A stretch of DNA of 64,000 nt, taken from contig NZ_NJAJ01000016.1 of NCBI RefSeq assembly GCF_002632825.1, forward strand, positions 48,041 through 112,040, read 5' to 3'. The stretch is from Xenorhabdus stockiae. GTDB taxonomy: Bacteria; Pseudomonadota; Gammaproteobacteria; Enterobacterales; Enterobacteriaceae. Of the stretch, positions 27,637 to 37,404 are shown in pieces (the stretch's first letter is position 1; the number at the start of each line of letters is the position of its first letter). The position numbers were made by a program, and so were the translations under genes. The notes beneath the pieces were generated by a model. It did not search any database and had not been told where the DNA came from. It saw only the letters and a list, made by a program, of their open reading frames with translations.

Positions 27637-28104
27637 TTAGAGGGGCTTTAAATTAGCAGATTTTTCTATTGTAATTTTTACGTGAACATTATCTCCATGA
27701 TCTCCTCCTTCACGGGATATCTTATACAAAGGAGAAGATGAATTAATTTCATAGGAAACGAATCCCCAATACGGAATATCCCAATGAATAGTAAACATAG
27801 AACTATTATCTCGTAATCTGTACTTTACTATTCCCTCTGTACCAGTGAGAAACCCATTAGACTCTGATCGAAAATAGCCAGAACCATTGGGGAAAATATT
27901 GTATGGTGGTTTATGTGCCCACTGACCATGAAGCAACTCCATTGATGATATTGTGAGAGTTTTACTTGTATTGTTATAAATAGTAATGTCTGCTGATCTT
28001 GCAGAAGGATCTGCATTTGCAGAAAAAACAGAGAAACCAGAGAAACCAGAGAAACCAGATATCGATAATAAAAAAATCAATATCCTAAGTGATATTCTTT
28101 TCAT
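27637..28104 (-). CDS. Secreted aegerolysin / crystal protein ET79-like protein
   Basis: 155 residues. The signal peptide contains an unusual repeat SGFSGFSGFSVFSANA and should be cleaved near residue 31. The mature part begins ADITIYNNTSKTL and carries LLHGQWAHKPPYNIFPNGSG, FLTGTEGIVKYRL and FTIHWDIPYWG, which follow the beta-sandwich pattern of aegerolysins and the Bacillus thuringiensis ET79 protein. Aegerolysins bind membrane lipids and often act with a partner pore former to kill insect cells. No MACPF partner is in the window. The fit by pattern is good; the toxin role is inference. Confidence 0.72.
   Translation of the reverse strand: MKRISLRILIFLLSISGFSGFSGFSVFSANADPSARSADITIYNNTSKTLTISSMELLHGQWAHKPPYNIFPNGSGYFRSESNGFLTGTEGIVKYRLRDNSSMFTIHWDIPYWGFVSYEINSSSPLYKISREGGDHGDNVHVKITIEKSANLKPL
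28030..28056 (-). repeat. Three tandem 9-bp repeats in a signal peptide
   Basis: AGAGAAACC is repeated three times without change on the plus strand, encoding repeated Gly-Phe-Ser on the minus strand inside the hydrophobic region of the aegerolysin-like signal peptide. Copy number changes would keep the frame and alter signal length by three residues. Confidence 0.9.
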
Positions 28105-28656
28105 AATAATTAATTCCTTTAATGTTTTGAAAACATTAGTTTTAGCTAGAGAAAACTAGCTCTATCATTAGAAGGTAAAGTTGTTGTATTTCATTTATTT
28201 AAATATGAATGAAGCGGGTTATTACGATTACACCATGAATTTAAATAATGAAAAGTTATTTTTTTAAAATGATGGCATGGATGAATTCAATGTTTATAGT
28301 GTAATTTTAAGTCCCGCACACGTTATTTATTATAGCATGAATGAGTAAAAATATATTTTTTCTATTAGAAATTAAGAATCCTATCTTTTTTAAAGAAATT
28401 AATTTGTTGTTCTCCTATAAAAAATACAAAAGATAAAGGAGAGAACATAAATGACCTCTCCCTTATCTTTTTCTATCGGCAGTACTTCCTTACATAATGA
28501 ATTTTAAGATATGTAGCTAACAGAACTACCATTCCGTATGTGTGTCTTTGAATCTCAAATCCTCAGATTGACACTAAAGCGGGAAAGTCGCAATACTGCT
28601 ACATAGATTGAGCAACACCCTCTTATTCCTACAAAAAATTGCTGGAGTTTTCTTTT
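28105..28656. other. 552-nt intergenic region with an orphan terminator-like hairpin
   Basis: This lies between two divergent genes. At 28429-28443 and 28456-28470 a 15-bp stem with one mismatch and a 12-nt loop is flanked by T runs on both strands. No gene ends here, so it may terminate a small untranslated RNA or mark a lost gene. GGAG at 28644 is the rbtD ribosome site. Confidence 0.45.
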
Positions 28657-29385
28657 ATGGCTATCTCGATGGAAAATAAAGTCGCTGCTATCACTGGCGC
28701 AGCATCAGGTATCGGTCTTGAGTGTGCACGTACTCTTATTAAGGCTGGTGCTAAAGTGGTTCTTATTGATTGCGCCGAAAAACGCCTGATGCAACTCGTT
28801 TCTGAGCTCGGTGAAAATGCCATCCCGCTGGTTATTGATCTGATGAAGCCGGAACAGGTTGACGGCATACTTAATGAAATACTGAAAAAAGCCGGGCGTC
28901 TTGATATTTTCCATGCAAATGCAGGTGCCTATATCGGTGGGCCTGTTGCTGAAGGTGATCCCGATGTTTGGGATAAGGTACTCAACCTGAACATTAATGC
29001 CGCATTCCGTAGTGTTCGTGCTGTATTGCCCCATTTTATTGAGCAGAAATCTGGCGATGTATTATTTACAAGTTCTATTTCTGGTGTGGTTCCGGTGGTC
29101 TGGGAACCTATTTACACCGCTTCTAAATTTGCAGTTCAGGCATTTGTTCATTCTACCCGTCGTCAGGTGGCTGAGCATGGCGTTCGTGTTGGTGCCGTAC
29201 TTCCGGGGCCTGTAGTCACGGCCTTACTGGATGATTGGCCTAAAGCGAAAATGGAAGAGGCACTGGAAAATGGTAGCCTGATGCAGCCTATTGAAGTGGC
29301 AGAAGCGGTGCTATTTATGCTAACTCGCCCGAGAAATGTCACCATCCGTGATTTGGTTATTCTACCGAACAGTGTAGATCTCTAG
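28657..29385 (+). CDS. rbtD: Ribitol 2-dehydrogenase
   Basis: 242 residues from the ATG at 28657, with GGAG 9 nt upstream; a TTG at 28639 is in frame but lacks support. A classical short-chain dehydrogenase: NAD motif [10 protein letters not shown] (about 13), [11 protein letters not shown], active-site Ser in SSISG, and YTASK with Tyr and Lys. The run [15 protein letters not shown] and the whole C-terminus are nearly identical to Klebsiella RbtD. It oxidises ribitol to D-ribulose with NAD+. The kinase gene follows after 19 nt. Confidence 0.93.
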   Translation: MAISMENKVAAITGAASGIGLECARTLIKAGAKVVLIDCAEKRLMQLVSELGENAIPLVIDLMKPEQVDGILNEILKKAGRLDIFHANAGAYIGGPVAEGDPDVWDKVLNLNINAAFRSVRAVLPHFIEQKSGDVLFTSSISGVVPVVWEPIYTASKFAVQAFVHSTRRQVAEHGVRVGAVLPGPVVTALLDDWPKAKMEEALENGSLMQPIEVAEAVLFMLTRPRNVTIRDLVILPNSVDL

Positions 29386-29404
29386 CTACATAGTAAGGAT
29401 AACC

Positions 29405-31033
29405 ATGAACATTAACCTAGAAAATAAACCGGACAATGGCAAAGTCATCATTGGTATTGATGTCGGTACGGGCAGTGCCCGTGCCGGTATTTTTGATATG
29501 AACGGTAACATGCTGTCCTCTGCCAAACGCGATATAACGCTTTATCGTGATAACACCCATTTTGTCGAGCAGTCCAGTTGTGAAATCTGGGATGCCGTCT
29601 GCTATTGCATCAGGGAAGTCATGTCGCACTCTGGCTGTGTCCCACAACAAGTTGCTGGTATTGGTTTTGATGCCACCTGCTCACTGGTTGTTCTGGGAAA
29701 AGATCAGGAGCCAATTTCCGTCAGCCAGAGTAATGATCCGAATCGTAATATTATTGTTTGGATGGATCACCGGGCAACAGCACAGGCAGAGTATATCAAT
29801 GCGTTAGGTCACTCTGTTCTCGATTATGTCGGCGGTAAAATCTCTCCAGAAATGGAAACACCAAAAATTCTCTGGCTGAAAGAAAATCTCCGCGAATCAT
29901 TTGATAGCGCATGGCAATTTTTTGATCTGGCGGATTTTCTGACCTGGAAATCCACCAGCTCCCTTTCCCGCTCTACTTGTACTGTCACCTGCAAGTGGAC
30001 TTACCTTGCACATGAAAAGCGTTGGGATGAGGATTATTTCAGGAAAATTGGTCTGTCTGAACTGGCAGATGAAAATTTTCATCGTATTGGACAGAACATT
30101 GTTGAACCGGGTACGCCTTGTGGTCAGGGACTGACAGAAAGTGCCGCCAAACAAATGGGTCTACTGACAGGAACACCGGTTGCAGCAGGAATGATTGATG
30201 CGCATGCCGGAGGCATCGGGACAGTTGGTATCAATGGTGATGCAACACGTAATATGGCTTATGTATTCGGCACCTCTTCCTGTACGATGACAACAACTCT
30301 GGAGCCGGTATTTATACCCGGTGTCTGGGGGCCATACTTTTCTGCAATGGTACCCGGTATGTGGCTCAGCGAAGGTGGGCAAAGTGCAGCTGGGGCCGCC
30401 ATTGATCAACTATTGTCTTTGCACCCTGCCGCAATAGCAGCCAAAGCGATGGCAAAAGAAAAACACAAATCTTTGCCGGTTTTTTTAGCCGATAGGATTC
30501 TGAAAAAAACACAATCAGCCTCTCAAGCTGTAGAACTGGCAGAAGGCATACATGTTGTTCCTGAGTTTCTGGGAAACAGAGCACCTTTTGCTGATCCTCA
30601 TGCACGCGCTGTCATAGCAGGATTGGGGATGGAGGATAGCCTTGATAATCTGCTTTCGCTTTATATTGCCGGTATATGTGGTATTGGTTACGGGCTAAGA
30701 CAAATAATCGAAGCACAAGCGCAATCAGGCGCTACAATTGACAATATTGTGATCAGCGGAGGTGCGGGTCAGCATCCTTTAGTCCGACAGCTCATTGCAG
30801 ATACCTGTGGTGTGACAGTCATTGCAACTCAGGCAAGTGAACCGGTTTTACTTGGCTCCGCTATTTTAGGGGCAGTTGCCGGAGGGATATGTGAAAGTGT
30901 TGGTGAGGCGATGCCGCGTTTTTCTAATATTGATCGTACATACGAACCGAACGAATCCCATCGGGAACATCATAATATTCGCTTTACATCATTTCAGAGC
31001 CTTCAGCAATGCGCCAGAGAGCTTAAAGGTTAG
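29405..31033 (+). CDS. rbtK: D-ribulokinase, FGGY family
   Basis: 542 residues. FGGY kinase with IGIDVGTGSARAGIFD at the N-terminus (phosphate 1 motif), GFDATCSLVVL, WMDHRA with the catalytic region, AYVFGTSSCTM and the C-terminal adenosine motif around NIVISGGAGQHPLVRQ. Long stretches equal Klebsiella RbtK. It phosphorylates D-ribulose to D-ribulose 5-phosphate, which enters the pentose phosphate path. It follows rbtD, and a hairpin closes the unit. The repressor rbtR and transporter rbtT of the Klebsiella operon are not adjacent. Confidence 0.93.
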   Translation: MNINLENKPDNGKVIIGIDVGTGSARAGIFDMNGNMLSSAKRDITLYRDNTHFVEQSSCEIWDAVCYCIREVMSHSGCVPQQVAGIGFDATCSLVVLGKDQEPISVSQSNDPNRNIIVWMDHRATAQAEYINALGHSVLDYVGGKISPEMETPKILWLKENLRESFDSAWQFFDLADFLTWKSTSSLSRSTCTVTCKWTYLAHEKRWDEDYFRKIGLSELADENFHRIGQNIVEPGTPCGQGLTESAAKQMGLLTGTPVAAGMIDAHAGGIGTVGINGDATRNMAYVFGTSSCTMTTTLEPVFIPGVWGPYFSAMVPGMWLSEGGQSAAGAAIDQLLSLHPAAIAAKAMAKEKHKSLPVFLADRILKKTQSASQAVELAEGIHVVPEFLGNRAPFADPHARAVIAGLGMEDSLDNLLSLYIAGICGIGYGLRQIIEAQAQSGATIDNIVISGGAGQHPLVRQLIADTCGVTVIATQASEPVLLGSAILGAVAGGICESVGEAMPRFSNIDRTYEPNESHREHHNIRFTSFQSLQQCARELKG

Positions 31034-31072
31034 CTACGCAACTACGGAATAATCCGTACTGACTGATTTACA

Positions 31073-31100
31073 ACCGCCCCGCTTTTCCTTCTGGGGCGGT
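31073..31100. terminator. GC-rich hairpin after rbtK
   Basis: An 8-bp perfect stem ACCGCCCC/GGGGCGGT with a 12-nt loop, between converging genes. On the minus strand it is preceded by, and on the plus strand followed by, A/T-rich tracts. It is a good bidirectional terminator. Confidence 0.8.
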
Positions 31101-31116
31101 CGAAAAATATTGACTC

Positions 31117-31473
31117 TTATTGTGCACTCATCAGTTCGACAACCGTAATATTCAGGAGATGAGTCCCCGGATTAATGTCCTTATGAGGCTCTAGACCTTG
31201 TTTTGTATCCAGATAAACAGGAATGCCTTTTTTCAAAATAATTTTGTCAGTTCTACCGCTTTCATAAACCACATCAAGTTCACCATCTCGGTCAGAAACT
31301 ATGACTCGTGGATGTTGATGGGAATGGAACGGGAGTTCTCCCTTCGGGCAAATGTGTGATGATTTCACTTTGGCATTTTTGTTTTCAAAATAAAAAGTTG
31401 AATGTGTCGAACATGCTAGTGCCAAAGTTGAGGACATGCAAAAAATGGAAATGGCGTAAATCAACGTTCTCAT
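31117..31473 (-). CDS. Small periplasmic protein, unrecognised
   Basis: 118 residues from the ATG at 31473, which has GGGAG 7 nt upstream; an upstream start would add 12 residues. A clear signal peptide ends in STLALA before CSTHSTF, so the mature protein starts with a cysteine. The site is not a standard lipobox. The rest is mainly beta, with HSHQHPRVIV and a histidine-rich centre that could bind metal and resembles a small cupin. Two cysteines remain (CSTHS and HICPKG). No family is assigned. Confidence 0.65.
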   Translation of the reverse strand: MRTLIYAISIFCMSSTLALACSTHSTFYFENKNAKVKSSHICPKGELPFHSHQHPRVIVSDRDGELDVVYESGRTDKIILKKGIPVYLDTKQGLEPHKDINPGTHLLNITVVELMSAQ

Positions 31474-31992
31474 TGTGTTCTCCCGGATTATATGGCGAAA
31501 AAGTATCATTCACGAGTTTGGCGTCTAATGATGTAAAAATGCAATATTGATATTACCGATTGATTTTAAAGCAAAGAAGACTAATTAGAGACATACCTAT
31601 AACGAAGAAAAACCATTTGCTCGGAAAGTCTTTTGCACAATGTCTTAATTGAAAGAATGAGTTTGTCAGGTTTGGACATGTTAGATGTGAAAGGAAACGC
31701 TATGGTTATAACATTTTCAACCCGAAAACAGAACCAAACAACGTTTGCATAGTGGTTTTATGTTCAATCAAAAACTACTGTAAAAACCACCAGCATAATT
31801 ATCTATTCTGAGTTGTCGGCACACATTATTTCGTATCTTTCACTTAGTAATGAATATATATATGATGCAAAATGCCGTTTTTACCCTTTTCGTTCTTTTG
31901 CCCCGTCTGAAGTATTTCCTATAGTTAAAAAACACTGTAGCTTAGCCGTTTATTAACAATGGCGTAACAAAAAATATTTTCAGGGCGTGTCA
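31474..31992. other. 519-nt gap between divergent genes
   Basis: Promoter region for the small periplasmic protein and for ydeE. AT-rich, with several short imperfect repeats of AAAACCAC type. Nothing I can identify as coding or RNA. Confidence 0.4.
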
Positions 31993-33189
31993 ATGTTCTC
32001 CAAATCAAACATATCAACCAGTGTGTTACTTATTTCTTCTTTGCTTTTGACTATAGGACGTGGAGCAACAATCCCGTTTATGGCCATCTATCTGTCCCGT
32101 CAGTATCAGATGCCTGTTAATCAAGTCGGGTTTTCGATAAGTGTTGCTTTGACTATAGGTATACTCTTTAGTCTTGGATTTGGAATTCTGGCCGACAAAT
32201 TTGATAAAAAAAACTACATGCTGTTAGCCATTATCGCATTTATCTGTGGTTTTATTGCAATCCCTTTGGTTAATCATGCAGGTTTAGTTGTCGTTTTTCT
32301 CTCTCTAATAAATTGTGCCTATACGGTATTTGCGACAGTACTGAAAGGTTATTTTGCCGATACCTTGTCGCCATCAACGAAAGCGAAAATTTTTTCGCTG
32401 AACTATACCTTTGTTAATATAGGCTGGACTATCGGTCCACCGATCGGTACATGGCTTTTGATGTACAGTGCCAATTTTCCGTTTTGGCTAGCTGCATTTT
32501 CCGCTGCTTTTCCTATCGTCTTTATCCAGCGCTATGTTCAACGAATCAGAACCGCTGAAAATAACCAAAATTCAGCCAAAAAGTGGGATCCAGCAGTAAT
32601 GCTACGAGATCGCGCACTGGTATGGTTTATTCTTTCAACTTTTCTTGGCTCACTGGTATTCGGCTCTTTTACCGTCTGGATCTCACAATATGTCCTGACC
32701 GTTGCTGATAGCACCTCAGCTGAAGCCGTTATCGGTGTTGTATTACCAATCAATGCTGTGGTGGTGGTGACTTTACAGTATGCGGTGGGCAGGCGCATTC
32801 GTCCGGAAAATCTGAAAAACCTGATGACATTAGGTAGTGTCTTTTTCTTTATAGGCATAGCGGTATTTATGTTTGCGGACAAAAACCTTTACCTTTGGGG
32901 AATTGCAGCCGTTATTTTCACACTAGGCGAGCTGATTTATGCGCCGGGTGAGTATATGCTGATTGATAATATTGCACCGGAAGGCATGAAATCGAGTTAT
33001 TTTGCAGCTCAGACACTGGGTTTTCTTGGCGGTGCATTTAGCCCGATGTTAAGTGGTATTGTACTCACCGAATTCCCACCTCATTTTTTATTTATCATCC
33101 AGATGGGGCTTGTCGTTCTTGCATGGTTAAGTATGCTTAAAGGAATGAGTATCAAGCCATTGAGTGCTGTTCAGCCAAGTCAATCATAA
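31993..33189 (+). CDS. ydeE: MFS exporter YdeE
   Basis: 398 residues from the ATG at 31993 (AGGG 7 nt upstream). Twelve helices. SLLLTIGRGATIPFM, FGILADKFDKKNYMLLAI, NIGWTIGPPIGT and IYAPGEYMLID are shared almost word for word with E. coli YdeE, which exports dipeptides and some drugs across the inner membrane. It is followed after 21 nt by a flavoprotein oxidase gene on the same strand, suggesting a two-gene unit. The physiological substrate here is not known. Confidence 0.9.
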   Translation: MFSKSNISTSVLLISSLLLTIGRGATIPFMAIYLSRQYQMPVNQVGFSISVALTIGILFSLGFGILADKFDKKNYMLLAIIAFICGFIAIPLVNHAGLVVVFLSLINCAYTVFATVLKGYFADTLSPSTKAKIFSLNYTFVNIGWTIGPPIGTWLLMYSANFPFWLAAFSAAFPIVFIQRYVQRIRTAENNQNSAKKWDPAVMLRDRALVWFILSTFLGSLVFGSFTVWISQYVLTVADSTSAEAVIGVVLPINAVVVVTLQYAVGRRIRPENLKNLMTLGSVFFFIGIAVFMFADKNLYLWGIAAVIFTLGELIYAPGEYMLIDNIAPEGMKSSYFAAQTLGFLGGAFSPMLSGIVLTEFPPHFLFIIQMGLVVLAWLSMLKGMSIKPLSAVQPSQS

Positions 33190-33210
33190 TTATATCGGTG
33201 AGCCATAACA

Positions 33211-34320
33211 ATGAAAGAGAATAAAATTGTTATTGTCGGTGCAGGTTTTGTCGGTACAACACTGGCATGGTATTTGTCTACTCACTATTTATCTAATGGC
33301 GACAAAGGAAAAATTATTCTTATTGATAAAGGCCTGTTGGGTAACGGTGTAACTAAACAGTCCTTCGCATGGCTAAATGTTTCTTATGGTAAGACTGGTG
33401 CTGACCGTAAACTCAGGCAACAAGCACTGAATGAGTGGCATGAACTGGATAAGCAAACAAACGGAAAATTAAATGTGAATTGGTCTGGTGCTATCAGTTG
33501 GCAAGAAACTGAATATGCAACCCGTCAATTCATTGATGATCATAATAAATCGGGTTTTAAGATTACATCTCTGACAAAGGATGAACTTCTGGTGCTAGAA
33601 CCGCAGCTTTCTTCCTATCCTGATATTGCAGCGTTTGCAACGGAAGAAGGTGCTGTTGACCCAATTCACGCAACACAATTTCTTTTACAGGAAGCCATAA
33701 AAAACGGGGTGATTTATCTGCCGGAAACAGAAGTCAACTCCATTAACCATAATGGAAAGCTGATTACTGGCGTGACAACGTCACAGAAAACCATCCATGC
33801 TGAACAGGTAGTGCTTACAGCGGGTGTCGGTACCATTTCTTTAATGGAAACACTGGGAGAAACTGCTTACCTGTCTTTCTCCCCTTCTATCATCGCGCAA
33901 TATCAGCATCAGGCTAACGTCCCTTTTGTACGCCATATTATTTCAACCCCCGATTTAGAAGTGCGACCGGTATCAGAAACAAGGCTGCTTGTAGCAGAAG
34001 ATTATATAAGTGCTCAACCTGAGCATAGTGCTATGTGTATTGCTCAGAAAGCTCTAACTGTCATAAAGGAATCTTTTATAGGAAGTGATAGTTTATGTTT
34101 AGAACAGGCTTCCGTTGGTATACGTCCAATGCCAGATGATGGAATGCCGATTGTTGGAAAAGTAGCTGATTATCAAGGGTTATATATGATCAGTATGCAT
34201 ACGGCAATTACACTTGCACCATTGATATGTCGGCTGGCACAAGAAGAGATTATAAATGGAACCGAACAGACGGAATTAAAACCCTTCCGGATTGCCCGTT
34301 TTGTTCCTGAAAATAAGTAA
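33211..34320 (+). CDS. FAD-dependent amino-acid oxidase-like protein (DAO family)
   Basis: 369 residues. N-terminal FAD fold IVIVGAGFVGTTLAWYLS (about 6-23), an acidic end of the second strand in LIDKG, and the DAO C-terminal block around GIRPMPDDGMPIVGKV (about 303) used for FAD binding. The family oxidises D-amino acids, glycine, sarcosine or related amines to imines. It follows ydeE by 21 nt. The substrate cannot be assigned. The combination with a putative peptide or amino-acid exporter is unusual. Confidence 0.82.
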   Translation: MKENKIVIVGAGFVGTTLAWYLSTHYLSNGDKGKIILIDKGLLGNGVTKQSFAWLNVSYGKTGADRKLRQQALNEWHELDKQTNGKLNVNWSGAISWQETEYATRQFIDDHNKSGFKITSLTKDELLVLEPQLSSYPDIAAFATEEGAVDPIHATQFLLQEAIKNGVIYLPETEVNSINHNGKLITGVTTSQKTIHAEQVVLTAGVGTISLMETLGETAYLSFSPSIIAQYQHQANVPFVRHIISTPDLEVRPVSETRLLVAEDYISAQPEHSAMCIAQKALTVIKESFIGSDSLCLEQASVGIRPMPDDGMPIVGKVADYQGLYMISMHTAITLAPLICRLAQEEIINGTEQTELKPFRIARFVPENK

Positions 34321-34417
34321 TCCTTTATCTGAATATCACTTGCAAAAGTTCAGAAAATGACTGCACGGAATGTCAAAATAGAGCATCAGATCTTTTGGAT
34401 AAATCACTATTAATTGA

Positions 34418-36220
34418 GTGAAAACTTGGATAATGAAGTATATGGATAATTTTAACGATTACGAAAAACTTTCTGCACGCCATGTTTCTTTGCAACGCAT
34501 TCTGACCCTATTTAAGCCTTGGCGAGGGCGTATTATTTTTATTGGTTTACTCATCGTCATTGGGGCTGGTATCGGCGTTCTTGCACCTTTCTTATTACGC
34601 GAAATTATTGATACTGCACTGCCGCAACAAAATATACAGCTTCTTGTCTGGTTAGCATTAGGTTTGATTGTGATTACTGCACTAAACGCAGTGATTAATG
34701 CGGCACAAATGATCTTATCTACCCAGATAGGTCAAGCCATTATGCACGGGCTGCGGGTACGGCTCTATGGGCATCTGCAAACACTTTCTCTTGCCTTTTT
34801 TACTCGAACTCGGACCGGCGAAATTCAATCAAGTATTGCCAGTGATATTGGCGGACTTCAATCTGTCGTCAGCAATACGGTGACCGAAATCATTCGCAGT
34901 GCCACCATTACCGTAACCACCGCCATTGCGATGTTGTTACTGGACTGGCGACTTGCACTGTTTTCCTTTGCTGTTTTGCCGCCATCACTCTGGCTCAGCC
35001 ACAAAGTCGGCCTCATACGTGAACGCCTGACGCATCAACAACAAGATGGTCATGCAGATATGTCAGCTATCGTACAAGAAACTCTATCAGCACCGGGTAT
35101 TATCCTGTCGCGTACTTTGGCACGCAGTTTTTTTCTGATCCAGCGTTTTGAAAAAGCATCGTCAAAAACCTTACATTTAGAAGTGCGTGCACATACTGCC
35201 GGTGAGTGGTCATGGTCGGTGATTGAACTACTACTCGGTGCGATGCCAGCGATGACATTACTATTGGGCGGTTTGCTGATTGGACAAGGTGTGCCTGTGA
35301 CTATCGGTACGCTTGTAGCCTTGATCGCGCTACAGGAACAATTGTTGTGGCCCCTAGAAAATTTGCTGGAAAATGCGGTTAAACTGCGTACGACACGGGC
35401 GCTATTTACACGTATTTTTAAATACTTAGACACCCCTCCCGATATTGTAGAGCCTGCTCAGGTTCGAGATCTCAGTAATGAAGGTCCACGTGGTCACGTC
35501 CGATTTGAAAACGTCAGTTTTAGCTACGATAGTACTGACATGTCAAGCTTATGCAATGTGTCAATAGATATCCCGGCAGGGAGTCATGTAGCTATAGTCG
35601 GACCGACAGGTGCAGGTAAAAGCACCTTCGGTTATCTATTGGCCCGACTCGTTGATCCGAGCCAAGGTCGAATTACCATTGATGGCATTGACCTGCGAGA
35701 GATGAGCTTTGAACAACTTGCCAGCGTACTTGGCGTAGTCACGCAAGAGCCATTTCTTATGAATACTAGCATCGCAGAAAACTTACGCTTTGCTTGCCCA
35801 GAGGCCAGTGATGAGGATCTTGTTGCGTCCGCGCGTACTGCACAAATCCATGATTTAATCGTCTCGCTGCCTGAAGGTTATCAGACCAAAGTTGGTGAAC
35901 GTGGCTATCGCTTTTCAGGCGGAGAAAAACAGCGCCTCGCGCTGGCTAGGACGATCCTGCGTAACCCGCCAATTCTGCTGCTTGATGAAGCAACCAGTGC
36001 GCTTGACAACACAACCGAGAAGGCAATTTCTCTGGCTTTGGCAAAAATGGCATCCGAACGTACAGTCATCTCTATTGCGCACCGTCTCTCTACTATTCGT
36101 CATGCGGATCAAATATTGGTGCTCAAAGATGGTCAGTTAAAAGAATGGGGAACCCATCAACAGTTGGTCGAAAAAGATGGCATCTATGCAGAGCTGTTAC
36201 GTACCGTTGAGCCAACCTAA
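34418..36220 (+). CDS. ABC exporter, fused membrane and ATPase domains
   Basis: About 600 residues. A GTG at 34418 opens the frame; ATGs at 34433 and 34442 are equally plausible starts. Residues about 35-320 are a six-helix exporter domain of the MsbA type. Residues about 350-600 are the nucleotide-binding domain: Walker A VGPTGAGKSTFG (about 394), Q-loop TQEPF, signature FSGGEKQRLALARTI, Walker B ILLLDEATSALD, and H-loop IAHRLS. It should work as a homodimer exporting lipids, drugs or peptides. No peptidase C39 domain is present. It is preceded by the oxidase and followed by an aldo-keto reductase on the same strand. Confidence 0.9.
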   Translation: MKTWIMKYMDNFNDYEKLSARHVSLQRILTLFKPWRGRIIFIGLLIVIGAGIGVLAPFLLREIIDTALPQQNIQLLVWLALGLIVITALNAVINAAQMILSTQIGQAIMHGLRVRLYGHLQTLSLAFFTRTRTGEIQSSIASDIGGLQSVVSNTVTEIIRSATITVTTAIAMLLLDWRLALFSFAVLPPSLWLSHKVGLIRERLTHQQQDGHADMSAIVQETLSAPGIILSRTLARSFFLIQRFEKASSKTLHLEVRAHTAGEWSWSVIELLLGAMPAMTLLLGGLLIGQGVPVTIGTLVALIALQEQLLWPLENLLENAVKLRTTRALFTRIFKYLDTPPDIVEPAQVRDLSNEGPRGHVRFENVSFSYDSTDMSSLCNVSIDIPAGSHVAIVGPTGAGKSTFGYLLARLVDPSQGRITIDGIDLREMSFEQLASVLGVVTQEPFLMNTSIAENLRFACPEASDEDLVASARTAQIHDLIVSLPEGYQTKVGERGYRFSGGEKQRLALARTILRNPPILLLDEATSALDNTTEKAISLALAKMASERTVISIAHRLSTIRHADQILVLKDGQLKEWGTHQQLVEKDGIYAELLRTVEPT

Positions 36221-36336
36221 AATTCAATTTTCAGATGATGAGCCGCCTAAGGGTTGTAGGTCATTTAACAATTGTTGGCCATAATTAAATTATTTGAAAA
36301 ATATTCATTACCCATTATTGAAGTAAGGAATTATTT

Positions 36337-37326
36337 ATGAAAACTCGCATCTTAGGTAATAAAGGTCCTAAAGTTTCATCCATTGGACTTGGATGTATGG
36401 GGATGAGCGAATTCTATGGTGCTACAAACGATAAGGAATCAATTTCAACGATTCACCACGCTATTGATTTGGGCATTAACTTCTTAGATACAGCTGATAT
36501 GTATGGGCCTTATATCAATGAAGAACTCATTGGTAAAGCTATCAATAAAGTCCGTAACAAGATTGTTCTGGCAACTAAGTTCGGAATCATTCGGGATCCA
36601 AACAATGTAACAGGGCGAGGAGTTAACGGCTCAAAAGAGCATGTAAAACAATCTGTTGAAGGGAGTCTTCGCAGATTGAATACTGATTATATCGATCTGT
36701 ATTATTTGCACCGTGTAGATCCACAGACTCCTATTGAAGAAACCGTCAGCGCTATGGCTGAGCTTGTCAAAGAGGGTAAAATTGGGCATATCGGTTTGTC
36801 TGAGGTGTCTGCATCAACTCTGCACCGCGCGCACAAAATTTATCCCGTTACCGCCGTTCAAAGCGAATATTCCCTCTGGACTCGTGATCCGGAAGAGGAA
36901 ATTATTGCGGCATGCAATGAACTCAATGTGAGCCTAGTTCCCTATAGCCCACTTGGCCGCGGCTTCCTTACCGGTTCATTAACAAATATCAATCAGCTTT
37001 CTGAAGATGATTATCGCCGTACCAGCCCTCGCTTCCAGGGAGAGAACTTCAACAAAAACCTAGAATTGGTCAACATTGTTAAAACACTCTCTCACCAAGT
37101 TGGATGCACACCGGCACAGCTTGCACTTGCTTGGGTTCTTGCTCAAGGCGAAAACATTATCCCTATTCCGGGCACTAAGCGTAGGAAATATCTTGAGGAA
37201 AATGTGAAAGCGGTAGACATAAATATTCCACAAGGCGTATTGGATGAACTCTCCAGTGCATTTTCACAAAATATGGCTATTGGCAATCGCTATCCAGATG
37301 TGACTCAAGGTCTTCTGAATGGCTAA
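36337..37326 (+). CDS. Aldo/keto reductase
   Basis: 329 residues, a TIM-barrel NADPH-dependent reductase of the YajO/AKR13-like group. The catalytic tetrad is complete: Asp and Tyr in [10 protein letters not shown] (about 50-57), Lys in ATKFG (about 84) and His in YYLHRVDP (about 124). The cofactor-binding end has [13 protein letters not shown]. These enzymes reduce aldehydes and ketones. It converges with the A-T-reductase gene, which releases an aldehyde, so reduction of that aldehyde to an alcohol is an attractive but untested link. Confidence 0.88.
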   Translation: MKTRILGNKGPKVSSIGLGCMGMSEFYGATNDKESISTIHHAIDLGINFLDTADMYGPYINEELIGKAINKVRNKIVLATKFGIIRDPNNVTGRGVNGSKEHVKQSVEGSLRRLNTDYIDLYYLHRVDPQTPIEETVSAMAELVKEGKIGHIGLSEVSASTLHRAHKIYPVTAVQSEYSLWTRDPEEEIIAACNELNVSLVPYSPLGRGFLTGSLTNINQLSEDDYRRTSPRFQGENFNKNLELVNIVKTLSHQVGCTPAQLALAWVLAQGENIIPIPGTKRRKYLEENVKAVDINIPQGVLDELSSAFSQNMAIGNRYPDVTQGLLNG

Positions 37327-37357
37327 GGATAATTTGCCTTTTCAAGGTATAACGCTG

Positions 37358-37384
37358 AACGGGGCTGTGTTATATAGCCCCGTT
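37358..37384. terminator. Bidirectional hairpin between aldo/keto reductase and A-T-R genes
   Basis: A 9-bp perfect stem AACGGGGCT/AGCCCCGTT (37358-37366, 37376-37384), with a T-containing tail on the plus strand. It lies between converging stop codons. Confidence 0.7.
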
Positions 37385-37404
37385 TATGCTTCATCAGAAA
37401 AATG

